Source: Micrasema longulum
Lineage: Eukaryota > Arthropoda > Insecta > Trichoptera > Brachycentridae
Assembly (NCBI GenBank): GCA_022494885.1
Contig: JAGVSM010000826.1
Location: 1-64,000, forward strand
DNA: 64,000 bases
Reading direction: 5' to 3'
The position numbers and the translations under genes are program-made. Positions 56,640-64,000 of this stretch are shown in pieces (position 1 is the stretch's first letter; every line of letters begins with the position of its first letter). The notes under the pieces are model-generated. The model had not been told where the DNA came from. It made no database searches and saw only the letters and a list, made by a program, of their open reading frames with translations.

Positions 56640-56990
56640 AATGTTACTTCAAAATGTCCTTTGTCATTCTTCGTGCTGCTGCGGATATCCTAATCAATCT
56701 TTTGAACACATACTGTGGTCTTGTCCCTCCCTACGATTACCGAATGGAACTTCTCGCTACTATCCATGGCCCTGTTATAGGTCTTGTTGGATTCACAGAT
56801 CTGGCGGCTACCAAAAAGAATTTCGAGGCTTTTAAATAGCTTTGTTATCATTTCGGCTATTTAATATCCAATCAATTTAATCCCAGTCAGTCAGAAAAAT
56901 TCAATTAGCTCTTCTTTTTTTCCAACGACGTGCATATTACATCCTTCAGATAACCTTTTTTAGTACAAAGATGCTAAGGGTACCAGATTA
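56640..56990 (+). mobile_element. LINE C-terminal fragment, frameshifted
   Basis: One frame gives CGYPNQSFEHILWSCPSL and the next YDYRMELLATIHGP and LAATKKNFEAFK. Together they match the CxxCGxxxxSxEHLLWxCPxxxxxRxxLL ending of a LINE ORF2. The change of frame marks a small indel near 56725. Confidence 0.55.
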
Positions 56991-57110
56991 CAGCTCCTTC
57001 GGGCAGCTTCTCTCTTTGGGCGACGAGAAATTTTTTCGTGTATGTAGGCACCGCCAATAAGACTTATGTCCTCAGATGGTGCGCAAGCCATTGTCATTCT
57101 TCGAACCCTC
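56930..57110 (-). repeat. Dispersed repeat, second copy (see 49230)
   Basis: It is inverted relative to 49230-49390; matching words are listed there. It partly overlaps the end of the LINE fragment. Confidence 0.5.
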
Positions 57111-58289
57111 ATAAATCTATTGTTATGAGTACCAAGTTAGCTATCGGTAAAAAGTTTTAAATTTTAATTGGTCTCCTGGTATTTTATTACAGGAAACCAC
57201 CTAGTCTTTTTTTTTCTAAACAATTAAATCAATCGCACTCCATCCTCCCGTTGCAAAGTATTATTTTAATGGATGCGCTGTAATACTTTAAATTAAAAAG
57301 GGCTTTATATTGTTACTTTTTTTACTAAAACTTGGCACTGGAATTCGCCGGAATTAACCTTGATTTACCCAAATTAACTGGAATTTAAATCACAACTTTA
57401 TCGCTATTTAAACCAATTGATGTTATTACTTATGTCTTCCAGTAAATGTAGTGGAAAAACGTATAAAATAACAAATTAATTATGGTTACCCTATAAATGC
57501 GTTAGAAATATTTTATTTTTATACCCTAAAAGTCATGTCCAATGAACGAACTCTTTGTTTTTTTTTTAATTATTAAAATTAATATATTTTTTTATATTTT
57601 TTTTTGTTTTTAACAATAAACATAAGTGATAAAACTGAGTATTCAAAAAATAAAGCATAATTACATAGCAATAAAATACATATTAATAGTAAAAATAGCA
57701 AACAAAAAAATCTCACAAAGGCATGGCCTGTTCGTGGGTATAAAATAAAATGTTAATGAATTTTTGCTCCTATAATAAATAATGGACAGTTAAAATTTTT
57801 GTGTAACATAAAAAAGAAAATGTAAAATATTCTGTTAATTATTACATGGCATTTTTTTTTATAGTAATTAATTAAGGAAATAAAAAATATTTAAAAAAAA
57901 ACACAAAAATATTATTAAAGGGCAACAAAACAAATCATAAAAAAAAGAGTTCATATCTTTAGTTTAAATCCAAGATAGTGCATGTTTTTAAAAGAAGGAA
58001 ACTTTTTAAAGTTTGGAATCAATGAAATATTATCAGTAAAAAAAGAATAAAAAAATTTTGGGACGATAAAATATGCATGTCTCTGTGCGAGCCTCGTTTT
58101 ACAATGTGGTATTTCTAACACACGATTCCTTCTTTGACATTGACGCTATACCATATACTATTGTACACTTCAGAAGCCTATATAGATACATAACACACCT
58201 ATTTTCTATGTGTTTGTTTGCCTTAACTTACGTTGAGTTAGTAAGTTACACTTAGAATTTATACCTTGACTATTGGTTATTCTTCGTTC
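57111..58289. other. Intronic AT-rich spacer
   Basis: Long T and A runs, no gene. The 60-codon frame at 58073-58255 has no recognised content. Confidence 0.35.
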
Positions 58290-58330
58290 TGAAGAGGTTT
58301 AGGCATCCCAAAACCAGTAGTTGGGAACAA
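58290..58330 (+). repeat. Short hammerhead-like repeat next to exon 5
   Basis: GTTCTGAAGAGGTTTAGGCATCCC is followed by AAAACCAGTAGTTGGGAAC. CUGAAGA is intact, GG...CC can pair, GAA is AAA, and GTTC pairs with GAAC as stem I. It is related to 41219-41260. It lies 44 bases before exon 5. Confidence 0.35.
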
Positions 58331-58373
58331 TAATATGCGAACATTACATATGTGATTATTTCTTCATTTACAG

Positions 58374-58473
58374 TTATATCTCAAAAGTTGAAGACGCTTT
58401 TAGTGCTGCCGCCGCAATTCAGTTTATGTTGAGTGGACTTGTAATTTGTCTTATTGGAATACAGATTCTTTCG
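58374..58473 (+). CDS. Odorant receptor, exon 5 (last in window)
   Basis: The exon completes serine 277 and encodes residues 278-310, ending in phase 0. YISKVEDAFSAAAAIQFMLS contains the VExxFSxxxxxQF pattern that precedes TM5. GLVICLIGIQILS is TM5 itself (about 288-307). Acceptor CTTCATTTACAG, donor GTAAGT. A typical odorant receptor has 380-420 residues, so TM6, TM7 and the C-terminal tail should follow in one to three more exons. None is recognisable up to base 64000, where the intron holds a SINE and LINEs. The gene is therefore partial in this window, not necessarily broken. Confidence 0.87.
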
Positions 58474-58526
58474 GTAAGTAGAGATTTTTTTTTTTTTTAC
58501 AAAAATTGAGGATAAATCTGTCTCGT

Positions 58527-58700
58527 TGTGAACCGGTTGGTACATTCGCCCACTATTTTTGAGGTCATGGGCTCGATTCCTGACAGGGTGGATGTAAATT
58601 ATATTGATTTTAAAGGGTTGTTTAAACTGCGAAATTTCATCGTTCCTTAACTGGCCCCTGAAGCGCAGGACTGATCATTTTACCTTCATATAACAATTAG
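58527..58700 (+). mobile_element. tRNA-derived SINE, family B, copy 3
   Basis: GTGAACCGGTTGGTACATTC (box A), GGTCATGGGCTCGATTCCTG (box B), then TTAACTGGCCCCTGAAGCGC and CTTCATATAACA. This is the most complete plus-strand copy. Confidence 0.65.
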
Positions 58701-59627
58701 TCAAAATACGCTGCTATTGGTTTACAAATGTAGCACCTTATATACCACTGGAAAAAAATAATTGATAATTCTGACCTTACAGTATACTTATATTATAAGT
58801 TAACACGAAAGTGTATTTGTTTGCTTTTTTCTTGTTTCTATCGCGTTCCAATCTTCTTAATGTTTAGCACAAAGATATCCGAAAAGCTAACAATTGTCAT
58901 AAGCTACTTTTGTTTTAAAAAATAATCCTTTTTCGGGAAAACTTTTAGTGGAAAATTAATACTCAGTTAAAAATGAATTAATAATTAAACAGAATGGCGA
59001 TTGTACGTCGCCATGATAGTTGATAGACCGGCAAGCGATATATACTACTTTTTATACAGAAAAAAAATCTCATGAGATCGGAATAATTCTTATTGTTAAA
59101 CGCCAAAACTTATTCATTTACAAATATCTCCTTAATACCACGCGAGCGAAGGGAAAGAAAATCCAATTCTGTAGGAAATTATACTTATTTGTATGATTTC
59201 TTTATTCAAAACACGTAACCGTCGAGAATACATATTTTTTTGATACAAAATTAAAGTAAAATAATTCTTTGCTTCCGACTAAATGGAAAAAATACGTTGT
59301 TATATTTCACGTTTTGTATGCAACAAAGTTGATACATGTTGACGAAAACGTAATTATGATTTAATTTAACTTTTAACATTTTTAAAACAACATTTTTTTG
59401 GTGAATTCGGCTCTTAGTCAAAACTGCTATCCATTGCATAACGGAATGATCAATTGATGGTGATTTCATTTATTTTTTGTTATACCAAAACACCATTAAT
59501 AATGAAATAAAAATGAATAAGGCGATGAATTGAAACAAAATACCATGTCAAGAACCCTTCAACAATGGCCCAATATTAATAAAGCGCAATACTCCCAAAT
59601 TAGAGTATAAGCCTCTTAATAATAGTT
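58701..59627. other. Intronic spacer
   Basis: No supported feature; the minus-strand frame 59251-59469 has no recognised content. Confidence 0.35.
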
Positions 59628-59800
59628 TCACTGATATGAAAGGTATCGGATTTCCGAAGAGATCATGTTAAGCTGCCTGACTGCTCTTCCTTTGAACATG
59701 ACCAGAGGCAGGTTGTTTTTGAAAGTCGGGAGGTAAAATAGTATGTGCTGACGCTGCCGTAGATATTCATCCGGAACGTAAAATCTCATCATCATCATCA
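59628..59800 (-). mobile_element. LINE C-terminal remnant (same family as 1-435)
   Basis: The minus-strand frame has MRFYVPDEYLRQRQHILFYL, then PTFKNNLPLVMFKGRAVRQL. It overlaps the end of the fragment at 1-435 (YVPNDSLRHRQLKLF) and extends it to the C terminus. A short ATC repeat (about 59788-59802) separates it from the next fragment. Confidence 0.6.
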
Positions 59801-60270
59801 TCGTGTCATCTTTGATGATAAATGCACTTTTGTTCCCCATATGAATGAGATGGTAAATAGAATCACAAAAACCCTACGCTTTGTTATCAGAACCACAAGA
59901 GAGTTTAAGTTTTTTGATGCATTAAAAATACTATACATGACCCTAGTAAGAAGCCAGTTAGAACATGGGTCCTCAGTTTGGTCTCCTCATTATGTTACCC
60001 ATATAAACAGCATGGAGAAGGCTCAACACAAGTTTTAAAGATTTATAAATTGCAAATTAAACATTCCAATTGAAGAGCTCAACTATAAATGTTTAATGAA
60101 GCAGTTAAAATTAATATGTATTAGTTATCACCTTCTATCGAAGGGAAATTTCAGATTTTGTGCAGCTTTTCAAGTTATTAATTAATGTTGTTGACAGTCA
60201 CAAACTTAAAAATTGTGTGAATTTTTATGTGAGACAGCGTGGAACGAGACAAAATACTTCTTTTGCTGTT
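59801..60270 (+). mobile_element. LINE reverse-transcriptase C-terminal fragment
   Basis: The plus-strand frame reads VIFDDKCTFVPHMNEMVNRI, TKTLRFVIRTTREFKFFDAL, KILYMTLVRSQLEHGSSVWS and INSMEKAQHKF. This is the DxKLxFxxHIxxxxxKAxRxLGFIxRxxxxF...LYxxLVRSxLEYxSxVWSP...IExVQxKF block of jockey/CR1 reverse transcriptase. A stop follows KF, and the downstream part continues in decayed form (RFINCKLNIPIEEL) to about 60270. It belongs to the same broad group as 1-435, but it is oriented opposite to its neighbour at 59628. Confidence 0.7.
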
Positions 60271-60679
60271 GATTTGCATAGTTTAAACTTTGCCAAATAC
60301 CAATTAATTTATACCAATTAAAATCATAACTTTTTAATCACTTCTTTTTTAAATTATAAAAATGTACTAAGTGTTATACTTATTTTACTGTTTATGCTAT
60401 GGTACATCGCCACTGTTACTTCAATACTTTTTTATTTAAACCCTTTATTTATTTACACTCGCATCATATCATCTGTCAAAATTACAAACGTCAAAAATTT
60501 ACTCCTCTAAACAAATCAAGAATTTTAGAAATTTAACTGTTAAAATAAACATAATTTTTATCTAAATAGTGCAAAAAAGTGATTTTAAATATTTAAAATA
60601 GTTTTTGTTTATTTTTATACTGAACTGTGCTGAAGAAAAGAGTGATTAAAGATTCCCAAAAAACCTACCTACTTTAAAG

Positions 60680-61540
60680 ATGGCCCCAAAAAAGGACTCA
60701 AAATTAAAGACTACTGAACCTTTTCCAGCATCACCAGCTGCAGCCGCCCAACTCTTCTAGGCTAACTTGGAGTTGGCAAACGCGCTATCTGCCCTTCAGA
60801 CAGAGGTCAATCGGCTAAGTAAAAGTTTTGAAATAATCCATCAGCAGATAAGTCAGGTCACCAACCAATACGCAACTATTCTGGAGGCCATCAAATTTGT
60901 CAGTGAACAGAATGAAACGCTTAGCAAACGCCTGACAGAACTGGAAGGAAAAGAAAACGAGAATAAAAAAAATCATCAAAATCAACTAGAATTGATAAAG
61001 AGAGTGGATTATTTGGAAGGAAAATTAGACGAAGAGGAAAAAATAAAAATACAAAATAATATTGAAATCCGAGGATGTCCTGATAATCCCCAGGAAACAA
61101 ATAGTTATCTGTCGAAAATCATCAATAATATAGCTACGATAATAAGCTGGGAACTGGGCCAAGAAATCGCATCCATAGAACGCTCGAGGAGGCTTCCAAC
61201 ACAAAATACTCCAAGCTCCATTGTTTTAACAATGCGTACCAAAGAAGGTAAAGACTCTTTCCTGCAAAAAATCAAAACATACAATAAGGAGTGCATAAAA
61301 AATAAAAAACAGTGTATAAATTCAACTCTTATCGGCTTAAAGGACATAAAACATACAAACATTTTTATCACGGAACAATTGACAAGAAGGTGCAAGTTTC
61401 TGCTGGCGAAAACCAAACAGTTAGCTAAAACCAAAGGAATAAAGTATGTATGGACCAAAAACGGAAATATTTTTACTCGTAAAGCAGAAGGTGAAGGATG
61501 TTTTCGGGTTAAAAGCGAGACAGATCTACTTAAGCTATAA
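60680..61540 (+). CDS. LINE ORF1 protein (coiled coil plus FP25-like domain), one internal stop
   Basis: From ATG 60680 the frame would encode 286 residues, but codon 27 is TAG (60758-60760). Beyond it the frame is open from residue 28 to the TAA at 61538. ORF1 proteins bind LINE RNA and form the ribonucleoprotein. Residues about 35-125 are heptad-rich and predicted coiled coil (trimerisation in related proteins). NIEIRGCPDNPQE at about 127 begins a conserved domain resembling the baculovirus FP25 / L1 ORF1 fold. It has RSRRLP, the SSIVLTMRTKEGKDSFL strand-helix, ITEQLTRRCKFLLAKTKQLA and the YVWTKNGNIFTRK end. No CCHC zinc knuckles were seen. The alanine/proline-rich N-terminal 26 residues precede the TAG. 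Translation could also start downstream at an internal codon. Confidence 0.75.
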
Positions 61541-63560
61541 ATATATAAAATCTCCGCACTGTAATATGATTCATTGCTCCACTCAATATACTTTGTGCGT
61601 CTCTGTTTATAAAATTACAAAAATAATTAAAGAAATGTCGACCATTACAAACCTTACTCATAATTCTCATCTTATGGTTAACTATTCTCCAGCTTATAAA
61701 GCATTGTACATAATTATATCCATCTTTCTATTGTATTGTAATGCAGAACGTCATAATATTTTACCTTTAATCTTTATGCATGTACATCTGCTAATTGTTA
61801 AGCTTGATATAAGTCTCATAATATGCTATAGTATTTTAGATAAGATTGAGCAGATTACTTGTGCTATTCAATATTTAAAGAACTTTCAGTGTATCATAGC
61901 AAGTTCTATATTCATGAGACACACAATCCCAAAGAGATCTCAGAGATTGTTTTTATTATATAATGATAAAACAACATTACATCACTTTCAATTCAACCGG
62001 AGCAATGCACACAGAAATAGTATTGTTGTCAAATATATTCATAGAACGACAAACTGTCATAGTCAATTCATAGAAATTCAAAAACAAATTATTTTAAACC
62101 ATAGATTTATTGTATTCATTATTTTTATATCTATTTTTCTATTCTTTCTCGTGCCGTATTATTATTTTGCTGTGTTAAAATCTTATATGCCAGAGAATCA
62201 GAATAAAAAAACTACTTTTAGTTTTAATCAAATATGTTCATACGAAATTCTATCTTTCTTCCAAGTTTTAAAAAAATGGCCTTATTATTTATACTATTCA
62301 TATACTTATAAATTCAATTTCTTAGATTCAAATTATATTATGGATATGGAATTACGTTCCTCTATATTTGAATCAAATTGGATTACTATGCTACTGATCT
62401 GTAAATATACTATATTTCTACCTCAGATACGAGAAATAGTTTTACACTATTTTTCTATCTCATGCTACTTTTTTATTGTTGTCTTATTTTTTCATTGTAT
62501 AATTCTATTACGTCATATATATACAAGTCATGAAAAATTAAACTATATTATTTCATTACGTTATTACAATGCTAAAGTATGTTCTTATTATTGTATTTTA
62601 CTATATTGCTACCGTTTTATTTTTGTTTACGTACTCTTTATACTGTCATTTTCGTATTGTGTGGCAAAAGATTACACAGCACTGAATGAGACTACACTGA
62701 ATTTTACATATTTATATACTAATATAACCTTGAACACTTTTGACTCTAACCAAATGAATCTAAATACTGTAAAATTTGTCACCCTTTATACCTATGTTTA
62801 TAACGATTTTACTTTTCTCTTTATATTATTTACATTGAATCTCTACTTTTGTGAAGAATGCCTATATTTTTTGTATCCTTACTTTTTAACAATTCTAAAA
62901 ATGATTTATTTTAATATCATCTTAGTTTCATATACATATAACTTTACTTTTGTGCTTCTATTTATTAAACCAAATTTTTTATATTGTTTTTATAGCATGT
63001 TCTATTTTTCTTTGTCAGCTCACTTTTTATATCTGTATATCATGATATTTATAACTACGGTTTATTTTAAGGTTAATTTAAATGACTCCACAATGTACCT
63101 CTTATACCAGGATTTAAATATTGCATTTATACTTTCTTGTCATAAATGTAATAATTACAATGATTTTTATTTTGCTCTTTTATACTATATACTGACTCTT
63201 ATCTACATTTATAAATATATGTATCTGTACTTTCTATTAAATAATTGTAAAATTCTCACTGTATGTATCTTAAGTATATGCTGTAAAATTTCTATGACTC
63301 TGCTACCGTATAAAATGATCTACATAGTATCACTCCCAGTAATCTCTATAATGACTATGACAATGTTTACTATTTTTTTGGATGCTGCAAGTGCTACGAT
63401 TCACTCTATAATCTTTTATATAAAGCTTTTCTCAAAAGAGTTAACGACTGAAAATAATCTTATTCAAACTGTTCTGTTGAATTATCTTGTAAATTCTGTA
63501 AATCAGTCAATTATTTTTGTATCACTCATTGTAGTACTGTTTTCTCTAGGGCGCGAGTGA
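61446..63560 (+). CDS. Unrecognised polytopic membrane protein encoded within a LINE
   Basis: The open frame has up to 704 codons. The first 40 overlap ORF1 in another frame, so I favour the ATG at 61566 (residue 41), 25 bases after the ORF1 stop, or ATG 61635 (residue 64). The protein is rich in Tyr, Phe, Ile and Leu. About 11-13 hydrophobic segments can be placed: 84-98, 105-130, 220-244, 331-356, 377-405, 440-466, 470-508 (possibly two), 511-540, 573-598, 601-618, 622-645 and 683-700. A basic, polar loop (157-218) follows the second. Three N-x-T sequons cluster at 414-430 in one loop, suggesting a luminal or outer side. I recognise no family: not a reverse transcriptase, endonuclease, chemoreceptor or envelope protein. 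It uses about 70 Tyr codons (TAT/TAC) with no TAA/TAG in frame, hard to explain without translation. Function unknown. Confidence 0.7.
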   Translation: MYGPKTEIFLLVKQKVKDVFGLKARQIYLSYKYIKSPHCNMIHCSTQYTLCVSVYKITKIIKEMSTITNLTHNSHLMVNYSPAYKALYIIISIFLLYCNAERHNILPLIFMHVHLLIVKLDISLIICYSILDKIEQITCAIQYLKNFQCIIASSIFMRHTIPKRSQRLFLLYNDKTTLHHFQFNRSNAHRNSIVVKYIHRTTNCHSQFIEIQKQIILNHRFIVFIIFISIFLFFLVPYYYFAVLKSYMPENQNKKTTFSFNQICSYEILSFFQVLKKWPYYLYYSYTYKFNFLDSNYIMDMELRSSIFESNWITMLLICKYTIFLPQIREIVLHYFSISCYFFIVVLFFHCIILLRHIYTSHEKLNYIISLRYYNAKVCSYYCILLYCYRFIFVYVLFILSFSYCVAKDYTALNETTLNFTYLYTNITLNTFDSNQMNLNTVKFVTLYTYVYNDFTFLFILFTLNLYFCEECLYFLYPYFLTILKMIYFNIILVSYTYNFTFVLLFIKPNFLYCFYSMFYFSLSAHFLYLYIMIFITTVYFKVNLNDSTMYLLYQDLNIAFILSCHKCNNYNDFYFALLYYILTLIYIYKYMYLYFLLNNCKILTVCILSICCKISMTLLPYKMIYIVSLPVISIMTMTMFTIFLDAASATIHSIIFYIKLFSKELTTENNLIQTVLLNYLVNSVNQSIIFVSLIVVLFSLGRE
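63535..63549 (+). promoter_or_regulatory. Splice-acceptor-like site at the ORF2 border
   Basis: TACTGTTTTCTCTAG has a pyrimidine tract and AG. The TAG is also the last stop of the ORF2 frame, which is open from 63550 on. Splicing here would remove the membrane-protein frame. No matching donor was identified with confidence. Confidence 0.3.
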
Positions 63561-63600
63561 ACCACATAGTACGTTTGATGAATTTGACCTTATACCTCTG

Positions 63601-64000
63601 ATGGAAACCATAGAATCAAATGTTGCTAAACAATTTTTAAATAATGGTTCTTCCATCAAGGTATTTTCTATGAATATTAGAAGCATAAACAAAAATTTTG
63701 ATGCCCTAATGGTTGTTTTAACTGAACTAAATTGTGATATAGATGTTATCATACTGTCAGAATGCTGGATAAATGAATATTATATTCCTAAAACTATTGG
63801 AAACTACAACCAATGTCATTCTTGTAATAATAAACTACAAAATGATGGTGTCGTTATATTTGTAAAAAGTAAACTAGCTTTTACAAGTAAGGAAGTATGC
63901 TTTCCACATTCCAATTGTATTGAAATTGAAATTAATAATATGATGACTATTCTAGCTATCTACCGTTCTCCTCACAACACAAACATAACGTCTTTCTTAT
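63601..64000 (+). CDS. LINE ORF2, endonuclease N-terminus (partial)
   Basis: From ATG 63601 the frame is open to the window end (133 codons). It begins the apurinic-like (EEP) endonuclease domain that nicks target DNA for LINE integration. Motifs: SMNIRSINKNFDAL (catalytic Asn at about residue 25), DIDVIILSECW (catalytic Glu at about 54), NDGVVIFVKS and MTILAIYRSP. The reverse transcriptase should follow outside the window. The frame could extend upstream to 63550 (acidic ASEPHSTFDEFDLIPL) if joined by splicing. No damage is visible. The group is CR1/jockey-like by motif wording. Confidence 0.8.
   Translation, partial: METIESNVAKQFLNNGSSIKVFSMNIRSINKNFDALMVVLTELNCDIDVIILSECWINEYYIPKTIGNYNQCHSCNNKLQNDGVVIFVKSKLAFTSKEVCFPHSNCIEIEINNMMTILAIYRSPHNTNITSFL

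Larger units (their letters stand above)
50445..58373 (+). other. OR intron 4 (7.9 kb)
   Basis: Donor GTATGC, acceptor CTTCATTTACAG. It contains foldback MITEs, a long hairpin, a family 1 LINE tail and other fragments. Confidence 0.7.
58474..64000 (+). other. OR intron 5, continues past the window
   Basis: Donor GTAAGT. No acceptor plus TM6-like exon was found. It holds SINE B (58527), LINE pieces (59628, 59801) and a near full-length LINE (60440 onward). Confidence 0.6.
60440..64000 (+). mobile_element. Near full-length LINE with an extra membrane-protein ORF, cut by window end
   Basis: This is a non-LTR retrotransposon in the sense orientation of the receptor gene. Order: a 5' UTR from roughly 60440; ORF1 (60680-61540) with one internal TAG; a polytopic membrane-protein frame (61566 or 61446 to 63560); then the N-terminal endonuclease part of ORF2 (63601 to window end). 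ORF1 and the middle frame are separated by 25 bases, and the middle frame and ORF2 by 40. Base composition switches from A-rich (ORF1) to T-rich (middle ORF). The exact 5' end is not defined. Apart from the TAG, no damage is visible, so this insertion is young. Confidence 0.75.

Noticed and set aside
61105..61458. Minus-strand 117-codon frame
   Set aside because: Antisense shadow of LINE ORF1; no domain content.
61446..63560. The long Tyr/Phe/Ile-rich frame as a nuclear copy of mitochondrial DNA
   Set aside because: Mitochondrial genes read with the nuclear code would be broken by TGA codons, and no mitochondrial protein motif is recognisable. The position between LINE ORF1 and ORF2 fits a LINE-internal gene.
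1..64000. CRISPR array, bacterial operon or phage content
   Set aside because: No regularly spaced repeats, no ribosome-binding-site-linked gene series; spliced genes and LINE/SINE content identify a eukaryotic chromosome.

Overview
The window reads as insect nuclear DNA. It is strongly AT-rich and packed with decayed retrotransposons. It carries pieces of two arthropod-type chemoreceptor genes. The order of insect cannot be fixed from the sequence; a beetle is only a weak guess.

Layout. At 1-435 (minus) lies a non-LTR retrotransposon (LINE) reverse-transcriptase tail cut by the window edge. An intact, intronless, divergent ionotropic receptor (IR) gene follows on the minus strand (1289-3175, 628 aa). 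From 3.2 to 17.5 kb there are only repeats: LINE tails, a Penelope-like GIY-YIG fragment, tRNA-derived SINEs and MITE-like pieces. From 17719 on the plus strand an odorant receptor (OR, 7tm_6 type) gene runs to the end of the window. Five exons can be assigned (17719-17954, 23515-23726, 39077-39265, 50252-50444, 58374-58473). They join in frame to 310 codons ending after the fifth membrane segment, so the last roughly 80-100 residues (TM6-TM7) should lie beyond base 64000. The introns (5.6, 15.3, 11.0, 7.9 and more than 5.5 kb) are large because they are stuffed with mobile DNA.

The most unusual object lies in the last OR intron at about 60.4-64.0 kb: a nearly intact LINE. Its ORF1 (coiled coil plus FP25/L1-ORF1-like domain) is followed, before ORF2 (endonuclease start at 63601), by a separate open frame of up to 704 codons encoding a tyrosine/phenylalanine/isoleucine-rich polytopic membrane protein. 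I do not recognise that protein or this arrangement. The absence of stops in about 2.1 kb of AT-rich DNA argues that it is or was translated.

A second theme is a set of short elements carrying hammerhead-ribozyme-like cores. Each has GAA followed by a self-complementary hexamer (ACGCGT, ACCGGT, ATCGAT or AGCGCT). This is the minimal helix-III form known from Penelope-like elements, and a real Penelope-like GIY-YIG remnant sits at 7937-8317. Other families are a palindromic foldback MITE (about ten copies), three copies of one LINE 3' end with a CA/TG microsatellite, at least three tRNA-derived SINE families and two hAT-like termini. I saw no true tRNA or rRNA gene, CRISPR array or bacterial-type operon.
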